Shown here: positions 25,240 to 32,838 of the stretch, piece by piece
Layout of the letters: the number at the start of each line of letters is the position of its first letter
Position numbering within the stretch: position 1 is the first letter of the stretch
Source of the DNA: Wenyingzhuangia fucanilytica
GTDB lineage: Bacteria > Bacteroidota > Bacteroidia > Flavobacteriales > Flavobacteriaceae
Length of the DNA stretch: 64,000 bases
Direction: 5' to 3'
NCBI RefSeq assembly: GCF_001697185.1
Contig: NZ_CP014224.1
Location: 1,116,001 to 1,180,000, forward strand
Translations under genes and position numbers: made by a program
The notes under the pieces: generated by a model
Told to the model about the DNA's origin: nothing
Seen by the model: the letters and a program-made list of their open reading frames with translations, nothing else
Databases searched by the model: none

Positions 25240-25950
25240 ATGCAGACCCTACTACCAAATGATTGGCAAGAACTATTAAAAGAAGAATTTTCTAAATCAT
25301 ATTGGCCTGTTTTGGTAGAAAAGGTATCGGATGCATATCAATTAAATACATGTTATCCACCAAAAGATGATATTTTTAATGCTTTTAAATATTGTGCTTT
25401 TAAGGATGTTAAAGTGGTCATCATTGGACAAGATCCTTATCATGGAAAAGGGCAGGCAAATGGATTGTGTTTTTCATATGTGGGAACGCAAAAGTTTCCG
25501 CCATCTCTTAAAAATATTTACAAAGAGATTTCTAATGATTTGGCAGTTGAAATGCCAAAAAGTTTTGGAGATTTAACCGCTTGGGCAAAACAAGGTGTTT
25601 TATTGTTAAATGCAACTTTAACCGTGCAAGAAGGAAAACCTAATAGTCATCAAAAATTTGGATGGAATAGTTTTACAGATGCTGTAATTCAAAAAATATC
25701 AAAAGAAAAACAAGAAGTTGTGTTTTTGCTTTGGGGTGGTTTTGCTCATAAAAAAGAAATTTTAATTGATGAGCAAAAACATAAAATTTTAAAGGCTACG
25801 CATCCATCTCCATTAGGAGCTAATAAGGGAGGATGGTTTGGTTGTAAACATTTTTCTAAAACCAATAATTACTTAAAAAGTTTGGGAAAGAAAGAAATAA
25901 AATGGAAGTTAATTGATAACAATCAACCTCCAACTCTTTTTACTTTGTAA
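25240..25950 (+). CDS. ung: Uracil-DNA glycosylase (family 1)
   Basis: A 236-residue base-excision repair enzyme. GQDPYHGKGQANGLCFS (about 65-81) has the catalytic Asp of the water-activating loop; LLLNATLTVQ and HPSPLGANKGGWFG (His of the leucine loop) complete the family pattern. It removes uracil from DNA after cytosine deamination or misincorporation. The last 28 bp overlap the 3' end of the converging SUI1 gene, so the two transcripts form an antisense overlap. Confidence 0.97.
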   Translation: MQTLLPNDWQELLKEEFSKSYWPVLVEKVSDAYQLNTCYPPKDDIFNAFKYCAFKDVKVVIIGQDPYHGKGQANGLCFSYVGTQKFPPSLKNIYKEISNDLAVEMPKSFGDLTAWAKQGVLLLNATLTVQEGKPNSHQKFGWNSFTDAVIQKISKEKQEVVFLLWGGFAHKKEILIDEQKHKILKATHPSPLGANKGGWFGCKHFSKTNNYLKSLGKKEIKWKLIDNNQPPTLFTL

Positions 25951-26273
25951 CCATCTTTGGTTAAAATATCCATGATTTTGTCTCGGTGATTTCCTTGTAT
26001 GATGATTTCTCCATCTTTAATACTTCCACCTACACCACATTTATTTTTAAGGAGTTTACCTAATGCTTTTAAATCATCATCAGTTCCAACAAAACCTCTA
26101 ATTATTGTAACAATTTTACCTGCACGTCCTTTGTTAGAAAAAACAGCTTCTAGTTTTTGTTTGTTGTTTGGTAATGTTTCGGTAGTTTCTTCACCATTAT
26201 CAAAATAAACATCTTCATTGGTAGAATAGGCAAAAGCACCTAATGCTGATAGATCGTTTAATTTTTTAGCCAT
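25923..26273 (-). CDS. SUI1/eIF1-family translation factor (YciH-like)
   Basis: A 116-residue protein with an N-terminal extension (LSALGAFAYSTNEDVYFDNG) and an SUI1 domain from about 40: NKGRAGKIVTIIRGFVGTDDDLKALGKLLKNKCGVGGSIKDGEIIIQG. Bacterial members resemble eIF1 and are thought to influence start-codon fidelity, though they are non-essential. The stop lies inside ung's 3' end. The start overlaps the stop of the upstream 79-residue membrane ORF by one base, indicating coupling. Confidence 0.9.
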   Translation of the reverse strand: MAKKLNDLSALGAFAYSTNEDVYFDNGEETTETLPNNKQKLEAVFSNKGRAGKIVTIIRGFVGTDDDLKALGKLLKNKCGVGGSIKDGEIIIQGNHRDKIMDILTKDGYKVKRVGG

Positions 26274-26512
26274 TAAATCTTAATTTGTTTTTGTTTTACA
26301 AATATAAGAATTGATAATAACTCAAGAAATAATCCAAAGGCTATTGGGTAATAAAAAGGGAAAGTCTGTTCTCCAATTTTTACATCACCTATAAACACAC
26401 CAAATAAAATAGAAATGGTACCTAATAAGATAAAAAATAGTTTTGGTCTGTCTAATATTCTATCTTTCCCTGAGGATCTCCTCCTTTTACTGTGACTTCT
26501 TTTTCTTTGCAT
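26273..26512 (-). CDS. Small two-TM membrane protein
   Basis: A 79-residue protein with a very basic N-terminus (QRKRSHSKRRRSSGKDR) and two hydrophobic segments (about 27-43 and 52-71). Comparable small proteins sit next to SUI1 genes in Flavobacteriia. It is coupled to the SUI1 gene by a one-base overlap. Function unknown; the cationic head could bind nucleic acid or lipid head groups, but that is speculation. Confidence 0.65.
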   Translation of the reverse strand: MQRKRSHSKRRRSSGKDRILDRPKLFFILLGTISILFGVFIGDVKIGEQTFPFYYPIAFGLFLELLSILIFVKQKQIKI

Positions 26513-26572
26513 TTTTTCTTTTTCTTTAACTATAAAATTAAGAAAAAAAGATGAAAGAGGGAAAACACTGCT

Positions 26573-27532
26573 TTATTTGATTAAACCTAGGTCTTTTAGT
26601 CTTTCGTATAAAAAGTCTCCAGCACTAATATCTTCGTATTGTTTTGGGTTGTTGTCTGATACACAGTTGTCTAAACAAGTTAAATCCATTGTTGGCACTG
26701 GGTGCATAAAAAATGGAATAGAATAACGTGAAGTTCCCCAAAGTTCTTTAGGTGGGTTGATGACTTGGTGAATGGTAGATTTTAATTTGTTATTGGTTAA
26801 TCTTGATAACATATCTCCAACATTAATCATTAATTCATCAGGCTGAGCAATGGCGTCAATCCAATCTCCTTGTAAGTTCTGAACTTGTAAACCTCTTCCT
26901 TGAGCTCCCATCAACAAAGTAATTAAATTGATATCTCCATGTGCTGCAGCTCTTACCGCTCCTTTAGGTTCGGATTGAATAGGAGGGTAGTGTATAGGTC
27001 TTAAAATACTATTTCCGTTATGAATATATTCATCAAAATAGTTTTCATCTAATTCTAAATAAATAGCTAGGGCTCTTAAAACATACTTAGCTGTTTTTTC
27101 TAGTTGCTGATAAACTTCTTTTCCTACTCTATTAAAATTTGGAAGTTCTTCTACAATAATATTAGGAATCAATACTTTTTGTAAAGCTTCTGATAAAACA
27201 TCATGTTTGTCTACATATTGTCCAAAATGCCAAAATTCTTTTAAATCTCCTTCGGTTTTTCCTTTGGCACTTTCTTTTCCAAAAGAGGTATATCCACGTT
27301 GCCCACCCAATCCATCAATTTCATATTTGTTTTTGATTTCTTGCGGAAGGTTAAAAAAGTTTTTAATTTCTTGATACAATTCTTCTATCAATTCATCAGA
27401 TAAAAAATGTCCTTTTAAAGCTACAAAACCAATATTGCTAAAAGCATTTCCTATTTGTTCTACAAAAGCTTGCTTGTCTATAGCTTGGTTAGATAAAAAT
27501 TGTTGTAAATCTACCGATGGAATTTTTTGCAT
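26573..27532 (-). CDS. 2-oxoglutarate/Fe(II) oxygenase, isopenicillin-N-synthase-like
   Basis: A 319-residue protein. The N-terminal DIOX_N-like part is VDLQQFLSNQ...IGNAFSNIGFVALKGH. The jelly-roll catalytic core has the iron triad in AAHGDINLITLL (His, Asp) and STIHQVINP (His), with the cosubstrate motif SRYSIPFF (R-x-S). Such enzymes hydroxylate or oxidise small molecules using 2-oxoglutarate and oxygen. The substrate cannot be read from sequence. No biosynthetic cluster surrounds it, which argues against a role in antibiotic synthesis. Confidence 0.9.
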   Translation of the reverse strand: MQKIPSVDLQQFLSNQAIDKQAFVEQIGNAFSNIGFVALKGHFLSDELIEELYQEIKNFFNLPQEIKNKYEIDGLGGQRGYTSFGKESAKGKTEGDLKEFWHFGQYVDKHDVLSEALQKVLIPNIIVEELPNFNRVGKEVYQQLEKTAKYVLRALAIYLELDENYFDEYIHNGNSILRPIHYPPIQSEPKGAVRAAAHGDINLITLLMGAQGRGLQVQNLQGDWIDAIAQPDELMINVGDMLSRLTNNKLKSTIHQVINPPKELWGTSRYSIPFFMHPVPTMDLTCLDNCVSDNNPKQYEDISAGDFLYERLKDLGLIK

Positions 27533-27535
27533 GAT

Positions 27536-28258
27536 TTATTTTTTATATAGAGGAATTCTGTAAGTAATAGTGTAGTTGATATTTGCGCCAGCTCCGGTTT
27601 TAGAAATTTTTCCAATTCCTGGACTGTAGGTGTTTTTAAAATTATCAGGATCGTTGGTTGTGATTAATCTGCTAAAGCTTACCATGAATCCTAAAAATAA
27701 ATTTTTAAAAGTTTCTACTTTTATACCAGCAACCAATTCAAGCCAATGAGCGTTTAAGTTGTTGTATTTAATACCATTTCCTGTTTTAGGATCAAAATAA
27801 TCACCGTATTGATAAACTTTATAATTATTTAATTCGTTATTAAAAATACTAGTACCATATCTTACCCCAAGATAAGTTTCGTTATCCATATCTAGCCAGT
27901 TGGTGTACAAGTTATAGTTAACCCCAAGTTTTAAATAAGTTCCTTTGGCAGTATGATTAAAATAATCTTCTTGAATAGTTCTTTGTGTATATCCCATTTC
28001 TCCTGCAGCATATAAACGAGTGTTGATACGGTAATCTGCTACTACTTCAGCACCTTTGATATCATCGTTGCTAAAAGATAATACAGGTTTAACTAAATCA
28101 AATCCAATTCTTAATCCATAGGTTTTAGGATTGTAAAATTCACCAACACTATCTCTTTTAATTTCTTTAATAGTATTGATTGTGTCTAATTCTTTATTTT
28201 GTGCGATGCTAACAAAAGAGCAAAGTAAAATAAAACAACTAATGAAATATTTTAACAT
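27536..28258 (-). CDS. DUF6048-like outer-membrane/secreted protein
   Basis: A 240-residue protein with a signal peptide (residues 1-19, ending SIAQ) and a small beta-barrel-like domain. It has many alternating aromatic segments (YGLRIGFDLVKPVL, TYLKLGVNYNLYTNWLDM, HWLELVAGIKVETFKNLFLGFMVSF) and ends ITYRIPLYKK, a typical barrel C-terminus. It overlaps the upstream lipoprotein gene by 20 bp; this pair is a conserved two-gene unit in Flavobacteriia (named DUF6452/DUF6048 in databases, from memory). Function unknown. Confidence 0.65.
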   Translation of the reverse strand: MLKYFISCFILLCSFVSIAQNKELDTINTIKEIKRDSVGEFYNPKTYGLRIGFDLVKPVLSFSNDDIKGAEVVADYRINTRLYAAGEMGYTQRTIQEDYFNHTAKGTYLKLGVNYNLYTNWLDMDNETYLGVRYGTSIFNNELNNYKVYQYGDYFDPKTGNGIKYNNLNAHWLELVAGIKVETFKNLFLGFMVSFSRLITTNDPDNFKNTYSPGIGKISKTGAGANINYTITYRIPLYKK

Positions 28259-28694
28259 GTGCTTGATTTTGGTTTGTAATATCAGATGTGGTAGTAGTAA
28301 AACTATTTAGCCATCCATTGTTTGTGGTATTCACTGTAATATTGTTAAAAATACTTTTAAATCCACAGGCTTTAGATACAAATTTATCTTCTACAGTATA
28401 ACTCAAAGTAATATCTTCTGTGATATCATCACTTTTAATGTGATATACTACACTAGAATTTTTGGTGTCTATAGGTAAATAAATTGAGTCGGTAGAAACA
28501 CCATTGTAGATGGTGTCTTTATTCTCAACCCAAACTTTTAATTCAATAGATTTTTTTTCAGTAACAACATCTTTATCATAAAACCTAATGATAAGGTTAG
28601 GAGTGGTAGGGTCTAAGCAAAATTCATCTTGACAGCTTGATGTTAAAGCTGCTGTTAATATTGCTAGAAAAAGGAATGGCAGTATTTTTTTCAT
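28239..28694 (-). CDS. DUF6452-like lipoprotein
   Basis: I place the start at 28694 (151 residues), because MKKILPFLFLAILTAALTSSC is then a clean lipoprotein signal with Cys21. A longer frame to 28736 would put 14 residues in front of it. The mature part begins QDEFCLDPTTPNLIIRFYD and includes two further cysteines and a beta-rich domain. It overlaps the following barrel-protein gene by 20 bp, so both are made together; a surface or periplasmic complex of the two is plausible but not shown. Confidence 0.65.
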   Translation of the reverse strand: MKKILPFLFLAILTAALTSSCQDEFCLDPTTPNLIIRFYDKDVVTEKKSIELKVWVENKDTIYNGVSTDSIYLPIDTKNSSVVYHIKSDDITEDITLSYTVEDKFVSKACGFKSIFNNITVNTTNNGWLNSFTTTTSDITNQNQAHVKIFH

Positions 28695-28983
28695 ATCGTC
28701 AAAGATAAAAGATTTCACCTTAAAGTAAACGAACAATTCAACAAGTTCTTGTCTTTGATTAGTATATAATTACAACGAACCTGTGTTTTGCTAAATATGT
28801 TTTATTTGTGCTTTATAGTTGTTATATGATGATTTTTAAAGTAATTCTTTTGCTGGTTTTTAAGTATTTATGTTTTTTTCTTGTGGATATCGTAAATAAA
28901 ATATAAATTTGGTTAACCAGTTTGGTAAACCAAAAAATGGTTTTAAAAAAATAATAACTACAACTACAACTAAAACTATCATT

Positions 28984-30528
28984 ATGAAAACAAAACTACT
29001 TTTAGCTTTATTACTAATAAGCTGTACATTTGGTTTCTCACAAGAAACTTTAACATTAGGTTCAGGAACATCTGCTTCGGCAACTAGAGGTCCTTTACAA
29101 CGATCAGATTCAGGGTCGAGTTCCGTATATTCTAGAGCAACTATGTTGTATTCTGCAACGGAATTAGCAAGTTTAACTTCTACAGCTATTATATCTCAAA
29201 TAAACTTTGATTTAGGTTCAGAGAATATTATTACAGCTTCGGGAGATGCTACTTTAAAAATTTACATGAAAAATTCATCTGCTACTGAAGTGGCAGCCGT
29301 GGATACACAGTGGGATACTGCTGTGAGTGGTGCTACTTTGGTAGGAACTTATACTTTTAATACTGCTAATAATTTCCCAGGTACAGAAGGATTCTTAAGT
29401 TTTGATTTAGATTCAGATTTTAATTATTCAGGAGGTGCTTTGGAAGTTTCTGTAGATTGGGATTGTTCTAATTTAATACCATTAGATGCTGGTCAGCCAA
29501 ACCAATTGTTTTCAGGAAATGGTTCTTTAAATTGGCATTGGTCTGGAACAACTCATGCTTCATTATTATACGATGCTTCATCTTCTCAGCCAACAGTATT
29601 AGATACAAGAAAGTCTGAGCGTGTTAATACACAAATAGTTTATACAGATCCAAATGCAGATCAAACTTTAACATTAGGTTCAGGAACATCTGCTTCAGCA
29701 ACTAGAGGTCCTTTACAACGATCAGATTCAGGGTCGAGTTCTGTGTATTCTAGAGCAACTATGTTATACTCTGCTACTGAATTGACAAGTTTAACTTCAG
29801 ACGCTACCATATCTATGATTAAATTCGATTTAGGTTCAGTAAATATTATTACAGCTTCGGGAGATGCTACTTTAAAAGTTTATATGAAAAATTCATCAGC
29901 GACTGAGGTGGCAGCTGTGGATACAGCGTGGGATACTGCTGTAAGTGGTGCTACTTTGGTAGGTACTTATACTTTTAATACTACAAATAATTTTCCAGGT
30001 GCAGAAGGATTCTTAAGTTTTGATTTAGATTCAGATTTTAATTATTCAGGAGGTGCTTTGGAAGTTTCTGTAGATTGGGATTGTTCTAATTTAGTACCAT
30101 TAGATGCTGGTGATCCTAATTTATTGTTTTCAGGAGACGGTTCATTAAACTGGCATTGGTCTGGAACAACTCATGCATCATTGTTATACGATGCTTCATC
30201 TTCTCAGCCAACGGCATTAGATACAAGAAAGTCTGAACGTGTTAATACAGAACTTGTATATAAAGTGAATACTGCATTATCTACTGCTACTTTATCAGAA
30301 TCTGACTTTAGTATTTATCCTAATCCTGTTAAAGATGTAATAACTATAAAATTAAATGATGTAAATCTTACTTCTGTTGAGATGTATAATGTTATGGGGC
30401 AAAAAATATTATCAACTACTAGTTTAAATAATAATCAGTTGAATGTTTCTGAATTAAATAGTGGAATTTATTTATTAAACATTAATGCTGATGGAAAAAC
30501 ATTAGTTAAAAAGATTATTAAAGAATAA
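28984..30528 (+). CDS. T9SS-exported protein with two near-identical 206-residue modules
   Basis: 514 residues from the ATG at 28984, which starts the signal peptide (MKTKLLLALLLISCTFGFSQ); an upstream TTG frame is not needed. Two tandem modules follow, each beginning (E/Q)TLTLGSGTSASATRGPLQRS and ending RVNTxxVY, with only scattered substitutions. The C-terminus SDFSIYPNPVKDVITIKLND...GIYLLNINADGKTLVKKIIKE is a T9SS type A sorting domain. The modules contain WDTAVSGATLVGTYTF and GGALEVSVDWDCSN, and look like beta-sandwich binding or adhesion domains. I do not recognise a catalytic motif. Monocistronic with a terminator at 30541. Confidence 0.8.
   Translation: MKTKLLLALLLISCTFGFSQETLTLGSGTSASATRGPLQRSDSGSSSVYSRATMLYSATELASLTSTAIISQINFDLGSENIITASGDATLKIYMKNSSATEVAAVDTQWDTAVSGATLVGTYTFNTANNFPGTEGFLSFDLDSDFNYSGGALEVSVDWDCSNLIPLDAGQPNQLFSGNGSLNWHWSGTTHASLLYDASSSQPTVLDTRKSERVNTQIVYTDPNADQTLTLGSGTSASATRGPLQRSDSGSSSVYSRATMLYSATELTSLTSDATISMIKFDLGSVNIITASGDATLKVYMKNSSATEVAAVDTAWDTAVSGATLVGTYTFNTTNNFPGAEGFLSFDLDSDFNYSGGALEVSVDWDCSNLVPLDAGDPNLLFSGDGSLNWHWSGTTHASLLYDASSSQPTALDTRKSERVNTELVYKVNTALSTATLSESDFSIYPNPVKDVITIKLNDVNLTSVEMYNVMGQKILSTTSLNNNQLNVSELNSGIYLLNINADGKTLVKKIIKE
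29044..30279 (+). repeat. 618-bp tandem duplication inside the T9SS gene
   Basis: Unit 1 starts at 29044 and unit 2 at 29662; the period is 618 bp (206 codons). Long stretches are identical at DNA level, including the first part of each unit and the segment around gattttaattattcaggag. The low divergence, including at silent sites, points to a recent duplication or ongoing homogenisation. Confidence 0.95.
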
Positions 30529-30540
30529 CCTATTAAATTT

Positions 30541-30571
30541 AAAAGCCTTTTGTAAAACAAAAGGCTTTTTT
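30541..30571 (+). terminator. Rho-independent terminator of the T9SS gene
   Basis: The inverted repeat aaaagccttttg / caaaaggctttttt with a short loop is followed by a T-run, 12 bp after the stop codon at 30528. Confidence 0.88.
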
Positions 30572-30593
30572 GATTCCAAGAATAATATGGAAT

Positions 30594-30626
30594 AAAAAAA
30601 GAGGACTATTTACAGTCCTCTTTTTT
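30594..30626. terminator. Terminator of the converging DEAD-box gene
   Basis: aaaaaagaggact / agtcctctttttt forms a hairpin with runs on both strands, 20 bp after the helicase stop on the minus strand. Confidence 0.88.
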
Positions 30627-30645
30627 ATGATATTTCTACAAAAGA

Positions 30646-32466
30646 TTAGTCTCTTTTACGACCCCAAGATTTGTTTTGAACACGTCCCGAAGAATTACCT
30701 CGGTTAGAGTTATCTCTGTTTCCAGAAGATTCTCTACGTTTACCTTTAAAATCTCCACCATCTCTACGTGGTCTATCTCCTCCGCGGAAATTTCCACCAT
30801 CTCTACGTGGTCTTCTATCTCCACCACGACCACCACCTCCGCCTGAACGACGTTTTTTGGTGATTTCTACATTTACACCTCTTCCTTCAAATTCAGGAGA
30901 ATTAGCTAAAAAGGCATCAAGGGTTTCTTTTTCAAAGTTTTTGTCTAGTTCAAAGAAAGAGAAAGTATCTAAAATTTCAATTTGTCCTATTTCTACGTTG
31001 TTTGTTATGTTTTGATCGTTGATCAATCCCATTAAACGAGGAGGCGTTAAATTGTCTTTTCTACCTATGTTGATAAAGAAACGAGACATATTTTCGTCAT
31101 CTCTTCTTCTTCCTCTATCATCACTTTCTCTAGCAGGTCTATTATCGTTAATATCGTTTGCTTTAGAGTAATATTCTAAAAAGGCGTTAAATTCAACCGA
31201 TATAAATTTTTGAATTAATTCTTCACGAGATAAACCTTCAAATTGTTCGTAAATATTATCTAAATATCCAGAGATTTCTTTAGTGTTGATTTCAGTATTT
31301 TTTACTTTTTCAACTAATTTAAATAACTGAATTTCACAAATTTCTTTTCCGCTAGGAACTTCTTTTTTAATGAATTTCTTTTGAATTTTACGTTCAATAG
31401 GTCTTAGTTTTCCAACTTCTCTTGCAGTAACCAAAACAATAGATGTTCCTTTGTTACCAGCTCTACCTGTACGTCCACTACGGTGTGTATAAGCTTCGTT
31501 TTGGTCTGGTAATTTGTGGTTAATTACGTGTGTTAAGTTGTTTACATCTAATCCACGAGCAGCAACATCAGTTGCAACCAACATCTGAACTGTTTTGTTA
31601 CGGAATTTTTGCATTACGTTATCACGTTGTGCTTGTGATAAATCTCCGTGTAAAGAGTCAGCATTGTATCCGTCAGCAATTAATTTTTCTGATACTTCTT
31701 GACATTCACGTCTAGTTCTACAGAAAATAATACCATAAATATCAGGGTTTACATCCGCAATACGCTTAATAGCAGCATAACGGTTACGCTCTGTTACTAC
31801 ATAGTATTCATTACTAACATCATCAGAACCTGTGTTTTTAGTACCTGCAGAAATTTCTACTGGTTGATGCATGTAGTTACGTGCAATAGCTTCAACTTCT
31901 CTAGGGAAAGTTGCAGAGAACAATAATGTTTGTTTGGTTGATGGAGTAGATTCTAAAACAGCATCCAAATCATCTTTGAATCCCATGTTTAACATTTCAT
32001 CAGCCTCATCTAAAACCAACCATTGTAAGTTTTCTAGTTTTAGTCTTCTTCTGTTAATTAAATCAACAGTTCTACCTGGAGTACCCACAACAATTTGTGC
32101 TCCTCTATTTAATTTTCTAGTTTGGTCTTCAATACTTGCTCCTCCGTATACAGTAACAACTTTTAAACCTTTAATGTTTTTAGAAAATTTTTCTATTTGA
32201 TCACCAATTTGAACCGCTAATTCACGTGTAGGAGACAAAATAATTGCCTGTACATTGTTGCTGTTAACGTCTATTTGTTGAATAATAGGTAAACTAAAAG
32301 CTGCAGTTTTTCCTGTTCCAGTTTGTGCAAAAGCTTTTAAATCATCAGTAGATGATATTACTTGTGGAATTGATTTTTCTTGAATTTCTGATGGAGTTTC
32401 ATACCCCATCTCTATCAAAGCTGAAAGAATTTCTTCTTTCAACCCTAATTCGCTAAATGTCGACAT
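30646..32466 (-). CDS. DEAD-box ATP-dependent RNA helicase with DbpA-like RNA-binding domain and RGG tail
   Basis: 606 residues from the ATG at 32466 (MSTFSELGLKEEIL); a frame extending to 32502 lacks family similarity. Helicase motifs are complete: Q motif (TPSEIQEKSIP), AQTGTGKTA, PTRELA, DEAD, SAT, and HRSGRTGRAG. After the core come a helical region, a DbpA-type RNA-binding domain (FINIGRKDNLTPPRLMGLIN), and an Arg/Gly-rich disordered tail with GGGGGRGGDRRPRRDGG and related repeats. Expected roles are ribosome assembly and RNA remodelling, especially in the cold. The A/T-rich leader of about 90 bp upstream is compatible with cold-induced control, but no specific element is seen. Confidence 0.94.
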   Translation of the reverse strand: MSTFSELGLKEEILSALIEMGYETPSEIQEKSIPQVISSTDDLKAFAQTGTGKTAAFSLPIIQQIDVNSNNVQAIILSPTRELAVQIGDQIEKFSKNIKGLKVVTVYGGASIEDQTRKLNRGAQIVVGTPGRTVDLINRRRLKLENLQWLVLDEADEMLNMGFKDDLDAVLESTPSTKQTLLFSATFPREVEAIARNYMHQPVEISAGTKNTGSDDVSNEYYVVTERNRYAAIKRIADVNPDIYGIIFCRTRRECQEVSEKLIADGYNADSLHGDLSQAQRDNVMQKFRNKTVQMLVATDVAARGLDVNNLTHVINHKLPDQNEAYTHRSGRTGRAGNKGTSIVLVTAREVGKLRPIERKIQKKFIKKEVPSGKEICEIQLFKLVEKVKNTEINTKEISGYLDNIYEQFEGLSREELIQKFISVEFNAFLEYYSKANDINDNRPARESDDRGRRRDDENMSRFFINIGRKDNLTPPRLMGLINDQNITNNVEIGQIEILDTFSFFELDKNFEKETLDAFLANSPEFEGRGVNVEITKKRRSGGGGGRGGDRRPRRDGGNFRGGDRPRRDGGDFKGKRRESSGNRDNSNRGNSSGRVQNKSWGRKRD

Positions 32467-32555
32467 ATAAGTTTGTTTATGATCCACAAACCTATACGAC
32501 AAGTTTGCAAATCTGATTATAAAAATGCAAATGTACGCTATTTACTTAGAACTAC

Positions 32556-32798
32556 CTATAGATTGTGTAACTCTTTATATTCTAGCCAATCTAAGTATAA
32601 ATCTTCGGTACGTTTTCTTGCCCATGGCATTGTTCTTAAGAACTTTAGACTGCTTTTGTAAGTAGGGTTGTTACCAAAACATTTAATTCCAGTTTCTTTT
32701 TCCATCTCTTCCCAACCTAAATTTTCAATTAATTCTGTAAGAATATCGGCTAATTTTATTCCATGTAGTGGATTATTGGGCTGTGAGTTTGATGACAT
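32556..32798 (-). CDS. VF530 family (DUF2132) DNA-binding protein
   Basis: 80 residues from the ATG at 32798, which has a ggaac purine stretch 7-11 bp upstream; a longer frame to 32819 is less likely. The protein carries the compact VF530 pattern: NPLHGIKLADILTELIENLGWEEM, CFGNNPTYKSSLKFLRTMPWARKRTEDLYL. The family has a small all-helical fold first solved for a Vibrio protein and is described as DNA-binding by structure, with no known pathway. It sits between the helicase and the large HExxH protein on the same strand. Confidence 0.9.
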   Translation of the reverse strand: MSSNSQPNNPLHGIKLADILTELIENLGWEEMEKETGIKCFGNNPTYKSSLKFLRTMPWARKRTEDLYLDWLEYKELHNL

Positions 32799-32838
32799 TT
32801 GTTCCTTTTTTTGATACAAATTTAAGTTAAATTGATGT

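Noticed and set aside
26573-27532. Evidence for a beta-lactam biosynthesis cluster
   Set aside because: The IPNS-like fold is shared by many oxygenases and no peptide synthetase or related genes lie nearby.
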